DNA of 20,140 nucleotides from the NCBI GenBank assembly GCA_034698045.1, contig JAQGAU010001275.1:1-20140 (forward strand), given 5' to 3'. Within the stretch, counting starts at the first letter, position 1; each line of letters opens with the position of its first letter. The notes beneath the pieces were generated by a model. It made no database searches. It worked only from the letters and a program-made list of their open reading frames with translations, and was not told where the DNA came from. This DNA comes from Paramacrobiotus richtersi. Its lineage: Eukaryota > Tardigrada > Eutardigrada > Parachela > Macrobiotidae. Below, in pieces: positions 12,127 through 20,140 of the stretch. The position numbers were made by a program, and so were the translations under genes.

Positions 12127-15100
12127 AATACCAGATTTTTTAAAACGGTATGGCGAGCAACCGCATGCGTTTCAGCAGCTCAGTTATAACATTGCACAAC
12201 AAAAATATCAAAATTGACAAAATGTTTGTTCAGTAGCTTCACAATCTAAACTGTTTCGCGGACATTCCTTTCCTAAGAGCGCAGAAATAACTGCACTGTT
12301 GTGCACTGTAGTTTACCGTATGGCCAGCAGATACGAATCAGCGTAGTGGAAATTCGCCTCGGTTTGAGGATGTGACGCATGAAAAGCAAGAAGGCCAAGG
12401 ATATCAGTATGAAATCATGATGCTGAGTGTGATACCGGTTCGACGATCAGTTTTATGTTTCACCCACTCCCTTTTCTCGGTGCCTCACTATGTAGGCTGT
12501 TTCTGTTGCCGTTAGATTTTCCACTCGTTACTCGTAGGCTGTTTTCAGCGTTTGGTCTGACTGCAACTGGTTATGACGTAGGCTAACATTATTCGCAAGT
12601 TTCTTAGCGTGTACACCAAGATGTTATTTCTACCCACATGACCCTAATCGATGTTACGAGCCCCATATTTATTTAACGCATTGCTTCACTGCATCCTCTG
12701 CTGCATTCGTAAAGGTCACTACGTTGGCTGCTTTTGGCTTAGCAAAACCTCACTAACACATGTTAAAATACGAGCTTGTTGTTTTCCGATTTAAGCGGAA
12801 CATTGCAGTACCTCGAGAAATACTGTCAATACCGCGCAAAACGGAACATCTGCCAAGCAGGAAACTCTATATCAATAACGGTAACTGCATGCGCTAGTAC
12901 ATTATGAACATACGTAGCAGATAGTCAGCATCGACGAGAAGGCACAACCTTACACTAGTGTACTACTTATTAAACGATTCCTAAGACAAATGGTCAAAGT
13001 GCGACAGAAGAAATCTTTGTGCTTCGAATAATAATTTAGACGCTTACAGAACCTAGCAAGGCGTTATTCAGGAATCAGGATGCACATGCTCGGACGGAAC
13101 ACAGAAGGAACAGCCAAACCACTCTAAGATCGCGTTAATTCAAAAATACCACCTCACTGTCGAGACATTCTGAACACATTTTACACAAAAACGGAACATA
13201 TCTCGACACAAAGCATCTACCACCCGTGAGCTTCTGCGTCACTGGTACTTATGATACTTACGGATTCTGCGAAACGATTGGACATACTGGCCCAGGAAAG
13301 AAGAAACGACTGGCTAATTCCACATTCGAATTACGTTGCAAAGTCATCTGCCCTACAGAGTGCACCAGATCTCGCTGGTTATTGATATGCAAATGAGGGA
13401 AAACCTCCCGATTTTTGTATGCAAAAATAACACAAAATCGAATGATAAATTGTAACAGAACTAAATGTTCGTTTATATTTTAATGAGCGAGGATCGTTTA
13501 ATAATCAGTCCACGCCTGCTTACTGTCGAAAGATGTTACGTGAGTAAAGCGCCTGTTTTTATCCGGTCGTATGATCGACGTCTCAAGCATTTGTGCCTGG
13601 CTGGGAAAACAGGGCAGGACACGAAGAGTCGCTTTATCCAGCACCTTACCACTATTGTCGGAGCGTGGAATTCTCCCTACGTTTCGCGCCAAGAAGCCCT
13701 CACTGTGTAAAATTGCGTGATCAGAAACCTGGGACTGAGAAATCTTGAGCACAGAATTTACGGCACTCGAAAAGACCTTGGCAGGTACGCTAAATGCTTC
13801 TACTGGAGGAATCTGCCATGAAGAATGTATGCGGTGAGGCTAGTTGGTTTCTGGTGGAAGCTGTTCAACTATCAAGTTGCCCTTAACAACGGTCAAACTC
13901 GATTACTTGATTCAAGCGACCAAGGAATCCCATTGTCGAGACATTTCGAACACAATGTACACGAAACCCGAACTCGTGACTATGACCAGGACGTAGACCA
14001 AGGAGGTCAGACTCCTTAAAGTTAACGAAGTGTGATCCCAACGTCGTCAAACCGGGGACATGAATGATCCAGTTGAACAGCCCCCGGTACTCGTTCCAGA
14101 TGGCTGACGATCAAAAGAAGCCGCTGCTCCTGGGATCCCCCGCACCGGTGGCGCTGGAGTTGTTAGTCTCCAGCTGTGGCCTAAACGGCAGAATTGGTAT
14201 TAAATTTTCGTTACAGACGCATTTACGAAACAAAAAATCGAGTACAGTTCAGTTGGCACGATAACCCAATGCAATTTACAGGTAAAGGAAATATGGTAAA
14301 GGAGTTGTGCGCTTCACGGTATGGCGCCTCCAATGCCACTACAGTACTCGTCACACATCTAACGGAACAACGTTCTTCTTGGTTTCAAACCAGACTTCAT
14401 AACTGCCACCAGAATTTATATACACTGCTAGTGGCATCGAACAAGCAAGTAATATAATAAAAATTAAAATATCATTTCTGACGCTGATAATCGAAACGAT
14501 TGGAATCAACCAGCCGCGGTTGGTTCCAGCTATTTACTAAACAAGTTATCATAATCTTATTCTTCATTATGGCTTGTAAGACTCCATCACCGAACGTTAC
14601 ACACTCGTAAATAGTTTCGTGTTCGTCTAGAAAGTTTGCCCACGATCACGATGGTTGTATGGGAAGTGTGCAGTACAAAATGGTGTACGTTAAGATTGAA
14701 TCATTTCGGTTCACAGTTCAGTGCGCTGACCACTGCGGACAATTTGGCAACTAATCGGAAAGCAGTGTGTGAGCGACTCGGCCGTAATACGAGCAATGTG
14801 TAGCGCGGAAATGGTGATAGTACCATTTCGTCAACGGTCTATCTATCGCAGCCATGCCAGTTTGGTTGTCATTGCACGCAGTCCATTATAGTAAGATGTC
14901 AACAATTTCTTTTTTTTTTCGGAACATCTGTTTGTCATGCTGCGCATACCTCCCGTCTGGGATCATATCAAGCTTCGTACTGACAGCCGAAAAGAAAGTA
15001 AGGAGTGTGGAAAACTGGTTGGTGCGAAGACTGGAACGGGAAATCGTTACCATTTCCAAAGCGCGCACAACCTAGAAATTACTGAGTAGAAATAGAAGAC

Positions 15101-15227
15101 GGATCCGAAGAAAAGGTCACTGGTCCATATGTCTGCTGCGCAGGGGATAAACTGTAAAGGTAGCGAGGAGATGGTAAGTTGGTAACCCGGTTCTAACGGA
15201 CACCATTTATTAACTAGCTGTGCCTTC
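12127..15227. other. Large stretch without a supported gene
   Basis: Apart from one copy of the three-copy repeat (core 12783-12797) I see no reliable gene. Similar blocks at 13155-13186 and 13934-13965 (CTGTCGAGACATT and ATTGTCGAGACATTTCGAAC) form a short direct repeat. At 14058-14280 adjacent frames carry a proline-rich start and a WPKRQNWY-containing stretch that faintly recalls retroelement gag proteins, but stops and low certainty prevent a call. Confidence 0.4.
12775..12900 (+). repeat. Interspersed repeat, copy C
   Basis: Core TTTCCGATTTAAGCG at 12783-12797, then GGAACATTGCAGTACCTCGA and the CAATACCGCGCAAAACGGAA block shared with copies at 2371 and 4503. The downstream TAACGGTAACTGCATG part resembles copy A. 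It lies about 650 bases upstream of the kinase gene's apparent 5' end, where it could contribute regulatory sequence, although nothing shows this. Confidence 0.6.
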
Positions 15228-16480
15228 GCTGATCGTCGGGAGATCATTCAGCGATTTGATAGCATACATCGAACTGGCTAGAGAAATACAGCGGAATTCA
15301 AGCTGGCGAAGGTTTTCTCACTCCGTGGTTATTACGTTACGGTTACTGCGTGTAAGCAGTATGACTTACCCGGAAGATATGCGGTCAAACTGCTTTCTCG
15401 AAAGTACCAGACGGCATACTTGAAATTATTAATACCGGACGAAGAAAACAATGAACGCTCCGCACTAAAGCAAGCATGCGTAGGATAATGTGTCGAGAAT
15501 ACACTTAGCGCCCTAGATTATGGCAAAGCAATCACAAAGCTGCTGGCAAGGTGCGAATTTGACAAAACTGGTTGAAGGAAAATTTACAGCAGCAAAATCC
15601 CGCGTCGGTATGGTTGTTCGATCGAAAGACAGCTAACGACAACATAACATAATTATGCAGTTTCGTTTTCACGATATAATAATTGTGGCTGCGGAGTGTG
15701 GAGTGCGTTTGTGCTAATGAGATTATTGGTTGCTCAGTGACTGTGTTTATAGCTGATTAGCTGTTCTTACTAGATGCATCGCGCATTCGATCCCGAGAGG
15801 TATCGATTGTCAGACACGTAAGAGAGATCATTGTTGATCCAGCGAGACTCTTCCACTGCGCAGTAAAACGTATGGTGGCCGGTTGTACGTACAACGTACA
15901 CATCATAAAATGTCAGTATTTTATTCAAAGCTAGAAGGAAGACCATCGCATTACAAACTCTTGTAATGTGCTGTTCTAAACGCTGAAGAAAGACAGAAAC
16001 CACAATCAGCGCCCACAAAAGCTGATGGTTTACGCGCATTAGTTCACGCGTAAAACATAGGCAAGGAAGATTGAATCAAGCCAAGAACCCGCGAAATCCA
16101 GGCAGTGCTAAGTAAGCACTAGGTTGACTAATGTTTTACGCGTAAACTAAACTCCGGCTATTGCGTCCATGTTCCGAAGTGCCGTTTCTGTCACCTACGT
16201 CAGAGTCTATCGAGATGCAGAAAATCCACAAACTTTGCGTGTTTTTGCTCGACGGCATCGGCTGCGGCCAATTAATAACTTTTCGCTTTCAAACGATCAT
16301 CGGTAAAACATTAACATTACAAAGACAACTACCCAGATTCAAAATATTCATAACATTGATCAAGTAATCGTGAAGTTATCTCTGATTTTTCAGCGGCAAA
16401 TCTCGTTAGTCAGTAATCTTTGGCCAACCCAGAGCAAGTCATAGCCACATACTGTTCTGACCGGCACTTAACATGACCTT
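15228..16480 (+). repeat. Long interspersed repeat, copy 2, with a partly intact open frame
   Basis: Homologue of 3538-4490. From 15282 to 15485 the frame is open for 68 codons and reads as convincing protein: FKLAKVFSLRGYYVTVTACK, then YDLPGRYAVKLLSRKYQTAY, then LKLLIPDEENNERSALKQAC. It is bounded by TAG (15279-15281) and TAA (15486-15488), with coding-like sequence in the same frame on both sides (ADRREIIQRFDSIHRTG before, CVENTLSALDYGKAITKLLA after). The family is not recognised. Two internal stops make this copy non-functional as well. Relative to copy 1 it carries an extra segment of about 230 bases around 15890-16157 that contains an inverted repeat. The 3' limit is approximate. Confidence 0.6.
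16039..16150. repeat. Inverted repeat (20 bp arms) inside long repeat copy 2
   Basis: TTAGTTCACGCGTAAAACAT (16039-16058) and ATGTTTTACGCGTAAACTAA (16131-16150) are complementary at 19 of 20 positions, with a 72-base loop. The loop itself holds a small hairpin (AGTGCTAAGTAAGCACT). The structure falls in the part of copy 2 that is absent from copy 1, so it may be a separate inserted element. Confidence 0.5.
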
Positions 16481-16590
16481 TGGTATATGCCAGAAGTACG
16501 AGTGGTTTTTCCTGCGCATATACAAACGGTACATTCGAATACAACTGTGGAATGCCCTTAACTGTGGACTGCGAATTTTTGCCTAGCTCG
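16481..16590. other. Short unassigned flank
   Basis: Lies between the end of the long repeat and the poly(A) signals of the retroelement tail. Nothing recognised. Confidence 0.3.
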
Positions 16591-16605
16591 TAGTTTATTC
16601 TTTAT
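16591..16605 (-). terminator. Poly(A) signals after the retroelement tail
   Basis: Two TTTATT hexamers on the plus strand (AATAAA on the minus strand) begin at 16591 and 16600, about 60 bases after the stop of the LINE-like frame. This fits the 3' end of a transcribed unit on the minus strand. Confidence 0.45.
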
Positions 16606-16661
16606 TGGCAAAAGCCGCAACGACAAAGAGAGCCAGCGCGTAGACTGCTAAAAGTTCCAAG

Positions 16662-17249
16662 TTACACATTGAAGAAACAACCAAAATCGTTATCAGACAC
16701 AACAGAACGCGTGGGCAGTGTACCCAAAACAGAGGCGGCATTTCCCTTAACAACGGCTAAACTAATGCGATGCTTAATAAATGCGGTTGATCTGGGCTCT
16801 CCTGTCAATTCCCGAATCTTACGCCCGGCGAACTGGATTAGTTCAATGAAAGCCGAACCGAGAGTTCCGAATGTTTTCACCGCCAATGGATAAAACAAAT
16901 AACCCCGTTCTTCCAAGAATGCGTAAGTGCGGCGCTTCTTGTACTCGGCAAGCTGCGTAACATGTCCGGCCGTTCTCGCGCTGCCGTTGATATAGGAGTC
17001 AGCAACTGTATCCCCACACGTAGCGTCCCATACATCGCTATCGATAACACGATGACTTCATGAAACGTTTTTGTAGTAATCCACCATTGAGAGTTTTCCA
17101 GCAGCAGCCGAGACGACAGGCGATGGTGGCTGAGCTGGGTCCCCAGCACGTTGCTTGTGCGGAATCGCATAAACTTTTGTTGAGTCAAACGAATCCCGAA
17201 CCAAAAAGTAAGTTAGTTCCGAGATGTCGTCCTGATTAGTGTCGGACAT
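16662..17249 (-). mobile_element. 3' fragment of a LINE-type polymerase ORF, in frame with an unrelated N-terminus
   Basis: One minus-strand frame of 196 codons, interrupted once by TGA at 17060-17058. After the TGA the protein matches the C-terminal tail of a widespread type of metazoan LINE polymerase: RVIDSDVWDATCGDTVADSY (strand and acidic residues of the region after the RT, perhaps endonuclease-like), then AGHVTQLAEYKKRRTYAFLE. It continues FYPLAVKTFGTLGSAFIELI and ends HRISLAVVKGNAASVLG, with the RGN-like KGN. The reverse transcriptase itself is missing, so the copy is 5'-truncated, as is usual for LINEs. The 63 codons before the TGA, from ATG 17249 (MSDTNQDDISELTYFLVRDS), are not recognised and may be host sequence at the insertion point. 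The exact LINE clade was not identified. Confidence 0.6.
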
Positions 17250-17731
17250 TATTATGAAAAATAAATCTTTATCAAACTAAAAATAATTTTTTTTCCACGT
17301 AAATAAAGTACGCGCTTAAGGATTTTGCATAAGAGCCTAAGGCAATTAAAAATTCATTAATTTAATTATTTCGAGTCAGCGAGCTCAGTTTAGATCCTGG
17401 GACGTTTTAACGTAAGCCAATGGAGAAACATACGGTCCATGTAATAAATCGAGCATGTGAAAATTCGCTGGGAATTTAAGCCGTTATATACTGTATAAGG
17501 CCCTTATGTGTTTGAGGTACAGGCCCCGGCTTTGCTCATATAAGTAGCAGCGAAGCGCGGCAAGTCATCTGGTCTTTGTCATTTCCCGAACTGTGTGTAC
17601 AAATGGTAATTTATATGTATAGATAACTCTCTGCAACTTGTCGCGCACGCCCTGGAATATACATATATCAGAAATATATATCGACAACTGCACCTAGCAC
17701 AATAATGGGACATTACAACCCAAATTCAGCC
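17250..17731. other. AT-rich spacer, no gene
   Basis: Contains short AT runs (for example around 17655-17685) and no coding frame with motifs. A 13-base block, GGAATTTAAGCCG, near 17472 also occurs near 9248 in the kinase intron. This is too short to define a repeat. Confidence 0.4.
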
Positions 17732-17737
17732 TTTATT
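17732..17737 (-). terminator. Poly(A) signal of the cysteine-rich peptide gene
   Basis: TTTATT on the plus strand gives AATAAA on the minus strand, 145 bases downstream of the TGA at 17884-17882. Its strand and spacing suit the peptide gene. Confidence 0.5.
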
Positions 17738-17881
17738 CAGTTATTATGTTCTGGTCTTCCCATGGCTTTCACATTTTAAAGCGCGCACGCTGACGGCTGA
17801 CATTATCAGCTCTTGTATCCCAATAGCTGGAGTTCTTGGCTTTTCTCTTGAACACTCTTCCATGATCGGCTGATTTCAACC

Positions 17882-17977
17882 TCAACACTCAGGACACGGC
17901 TGTGGCTTTTTACAGCAGCCATTTGGGCATACCATCATACCATCTGGGCACGTTTCAGCGTTGACATTCGGAAGGAT
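17882..17977 (-). CDS. Terminal exon of a small cysteine-rich, granulin-like peptide (partial)
   Basis: After a good acceptor (CTTTGTCTCGTAG) a phase-0 exon of 31 codons ends in TGA. It starts ILPNVNAE and continues TCPDGMMVCPNGCC, then KKPQPCPEC. Six cysteines lie in the last 22 residues, with spacing C-x6-C-x3-CC-x5-C-x2-C. CPDG followed by C-P-x-G-x-C recalls half of a granulin module, although it is too short to be a complete one. Such peptides are normally secreted and disulphide-bonded. The acceptor's own TAG stops the frame upstream, so earlier exons with a signal peptide must exist on this strand at higher coordinates. I searched 18000-19400 by eye and could not identify them. Its role (signalling, defence or cuticle) cannot be told. 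Confidence 0.6.
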   Translation of the reverse strand: MLPNVNAETCPDGMMVCPNGCCKKPQPCPEC

Positions 17978-18322
17978 CTACGAGACAAAGGTGTGAACAG
18001 GTATTAGCCGAAACGGCTCGCTAACAGTTATTAATTACGAGTGTGGCTGCGCTAGCGCGCAGCCCAGTTGTGTTTGAATTTCCGAGTTTTGAAATTTTAA
18101 GATTTTCAGTTGTTTATCGCTTCCGGTTACAGGCTCGCGATAACTTTCAGAAACACGGTCCTTTTAATTTTCTTTCTTTCATGTACTTAATAACAACTGA
18201 ACCTCGCGGTTGCTGACTCGTCAAATCAAAATAATAAGGCCGTGGACTCACACAGCTGACTTTTTATGACGTTGTAAGTTGTAACAATCGAATTTACGCT
18301 GTACATACTAAATCCAGAGGCG

Positions 18323-18353
18323 AACCACGCCACTTTTTTGATACTGCGTGGTT
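18323..18353. repeat. 8-bp hairpin
   Basis: AACCACGC (18323-18330) and GCGTGGTT (18346-18353) are perfect inverse complements, 15 bases apart. No gene depends on it. A-rich sequence follows at about 18360-18395. Confidence 0.4.
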
Positions 18354-18504
18354 TTTATGGAAAGCGCGAAAAAAATAAAAAATTAAAAAAAATTCCCAAA
18401 TAGATAAACGTTGAAAAATAATTAATAAGTGCGTGATTAAGGAAAAATTGTGTTTGTCGGATTGGGATTTTTTTGTCGTATAACCATGGCCAGGTACGAA
18501 AGGC

Positions 18505-18665
18505 GGAAGGAAACACCGAAGGAAGGAAATTTTCCGGGCCGAAAGGAGGAAGGAATTTCTGGAGGAAGGAAATTCTTAAGGGACGAAAGACGGAAGGAAT
18601 TTTCGAGGGAAGGAAATTTTAAAGGGATGGAAGGCGGAAGGAAGTTTTGGCGGAAGGAACTTCTT
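18505..18665 (+). repeat. Purine-rich minisatellite, 43-44 bp period
   Basis: GGAAGGAA recurs throughout. Starts at 18505, 18548, 18592 and 18636 give a 43-44 base period, and a second set at 18521, 18564 and 18608 lies 16 bases after the first. Four diverged units of a dimeric repeat are therefore present. The plus-strand frame through it (18450-18677) encodes only an Arg/Lys/Glu/Gly-rich string that follows from the repeat, and I do not regard it as a gene. Confidence 0.7.
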
Positions 18666-18679
18666 AATAGACAATAGCG

Positions 18680-19757
18680 GATGGAAACTTCGGTTCAAAT
18701 AAAAGTTCGCAAAATTCTGTTTCTACGTAATTACAGCCGACAGCAATTTTCCCAACAGTGCCAACCGTATCACGATTACTATCTTTTAAAGCGCTTTTCC
18801 GGTCCACTATTACTTAATTAATTTTAACAACGAGCTGATATCCGCAGTTAGAACAGGCAGCGTAAAAAGTTTTGCTCACACACTGTACATACAGTTATAA
18901 TAAATTACCATGTTTGCCCACGCACAAATTCGCTTTTTGTACAAGATGTGCACTACTTCGTAACTGTAAAGCTCGAATGTATAAAAGCTTAATTAAACAA
19001 AAGCATGACCAAGAGCTGTTGCATCCCGCTCCATATTCTTCGAATTAAGTTTCGAGCAGGTATTAGCGTATCTGTTTGACATCAAAAACATTAGCGTATA
19101 CAAGTAACTGTTGACTACCATTCTGTACGTGGTAACATTTAATACTAGCTGAAGGTCTCTCTTCGTTCGCCCTTTAAACAAGCGAGCGCGCGAGCATTTC
19201 CCGTTTCACAACAAAAATCCTGTTAAATATGTAATACACATTAACATCATTATTGATATATGAGTATCAGTATTAGAATTAATATATTCATTATTGAATA
19301 ATTTATTGTTAATAACACATTACCACCACCGGCTATCCCGCCGGGCACTGGGCAGCCCGCCGTGCAGACATCCCGACGGACAGAAACACCAAACCGTGTG
19401 ATCCTCATGGCATTGCTTTCGAAAATGGACTTACACAGTTAATGTTTATCCCCTTCGTTCGAAGTCATAACGGTCAGTCGTAGTGGTATGCTCATTGCTC
19501 GAATAACATAGGCCGTGTAGCTACGTTCAGACTGACCATTAAAACCAGTAACTGCTGTTAGTTTTTCTGAAAGGTTAGAACAGCAGTGCAAATGTTAATC
19601 AAGAATATCTGCTATGTAGTTTTAGAAGAAAGCAGTTAACTTATCGCTCCTGCAACTGTCTTTGCCACCATCGTCAGATTCGCTAATAGTTTGAGTTACT
19701 GATTACGTATGACAGAAACCGCATTTGCTGGAACCGGAAATAACTACACTGCGATAG
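18680..19757. other. No supported gene; several small inverted repeats
   Basis: ACTGCTGTT (19551-19559) with AACAGCAGT (19579-19587), and GGTCAGTC (19472-19479) with GACTGACC (19530-19537), are perfect short inverted repeats. A GC-rich island at about 19320-19385 stands out next to the very AT-rich 19230-19315. Short hydrophobic minus-strand frames in the AT-rich part are probably compositional. The missing 5' exons of the cysteine-rich peptide could lie here. Confidence 0.35.
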
Positions 19758-20105
19758 GGCCAAGTCCGATCAGAAGCATTTCGAGACGCGTATCCTAGCC
19801 GTGCGGGACATTCTGACGATTCTATGCGGCGTTACGTGGGTAACTTTTCAAGGCGAATCCAGTGGAAGTCTTACCAATCTTCCTACGATTATCCCATCCT
19901 CCAAATTCCGTTCACAACGGGAAGTGGGTGGAACTTATTTTCATGGTCTAATAAACGGGGCCGTAGAAATAGTTTCAGTGATCGCTTGAAGGCAGCATAT
20001 GCATTGTTCGAAAGTACTCAAGCCAGCGTAGCTTCTCGCCTAAACCGATTGGACTCAATCATTAAGGTACCGGTGAACTTTGGTACGGAATTTGTTCTCT
20101 CGTAG
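19758..20105 (+). CDS. Probable terminal exon of an unidentified protein (partial)
   Basis: The frame is open for 115 codons after a possible acceptor (ACTGCGATAG at 19748-19757) and ends with TAG at 20103-20105. The first in-frame ATG is at 19824. The protein is Arg/Ser-rich at first (RRYVGNFSRRIQWKSYQSSY), then has a run of aromatic residues (GSGWNLFSWSN) and an amphipathic, helix-like stretch (FSDRLKAAYALFESTQASVA) before VPVNFGTEFVLS. Codon use looks protein-like, and the competing frame (19801-19989) is shorter and less convincing. I recognise no family. It may be the end of a gene with upstream exons, or a lone open frame. Confidence 0.35.
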   Translation, partial: GQVRSEAFRDAYPSRAGHSDDSMRRYVGNFSRRIQWKSYQSSYDYPILQIPFTTGSGWNLFSWSNKRGRRNSFSDRLKAAYALFESTQASVASRLNRLDSIIKVPVNFGTEFVLS

Positions 20106-20140
20106 ACATCTATAGTAAAAAGTGAAAAACTGGCCAAGGC

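Noticed and set aside
13870-13905. Short stretch resembling the KGN region of the LINE tail on the minus strand
   Set aside because: Similarity covers only about 25 bases and the flanking residues do not match; likely chance.
14058-14280. Possible gag-like retroelement remnant
   Set aside because: The resemblance is limited to a proline-rich start and a W...W pattern, split by stops and frame changes; not enough to call.
15770-16039. Minus-strand 89-codon frame starting MRVNHQLLWALIVVSVFLQ
   Set aside because: It starts inside the inverted repeat, crosses the edge of the extra segment of repeat copy 2, and has no recognisable mature protein.
18450-18677. Plus-strand 75-codon Arg/Lys/Gly/Glu-rich frame
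   Set aside because: It is the direct translation of the purine minisatellite, which lacks stops because of its composition.

Overview
The window looks like nuclear DNA from a small invertebrate, most likely an ecdysozoan with a compact genome. Genes are split by short GT-AG introns (six of the seven inferred in the main gene are 40-300 bases), and the proteins are animal-specific: a receptor tyrosine kinase, a rhodopsin-like seven-helix receptor and a cysteine-rich peptide. Decayed interspersed repeats fill much of the rest. A tardigrade is my best guess, but this is inference from gene style only. There are no operons, bacterial ribosome binding sites or CRISPR arrays.

Layout. Positions 813-2009 (+) hold a class A GPCR whose seven helices are all present but spread over three frames by three one-base losses, so it is a pseudogene or an indel-damaged assembly. 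From about 2.3 to 6.6 kb the DNA is mostly repeats: a degenerate element (3538-4490) with a second copy at 15228-16480, a small three-copy repeat, and an inverted-repeat unit at 6184-6537. Positions 12050-7921 (-) hold the main gene, a receptor tyrosine kinase reconstructed here as eight exons with agreeing phases. Its ectodomain has an N-terminal beta-rich, possibly CUB-like region, a cysteine-rich segment, a GH16-like (concanavalin A-like) jelly roll without the catalytic motif, and a stalk of eight 11-residue repeats. One membrane helix and a full tyrosine kinase domain follow. From 12.1 to 15.2 kb I see no convincing gene. At 17249-16662 (-) lies the C-terminal tail of a LINE-type polymerase in frame with an unrelated N-terminal piece. 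At 17977-17882 (-) is the last exon of a short cysteine-rich, granulin-like peptide with a poly(A) signal. A purine-rich minisatellite lies at 18505-18665, and a probable unidentified terminal exon at 19758-20105 (+) closes the window.

The genes do not form an evident pathway. The most interesting object is the receptor kinase: a catalytically silent, glucanase-like fold on a glycosylated repeat stalk suggests a carbohydrate- or glycoprotein-sensing receptor. That role is inferred. The kinase also has two altered catalytic-core positions, and the 5' end of the gene contains an unresolved in-frame stop.
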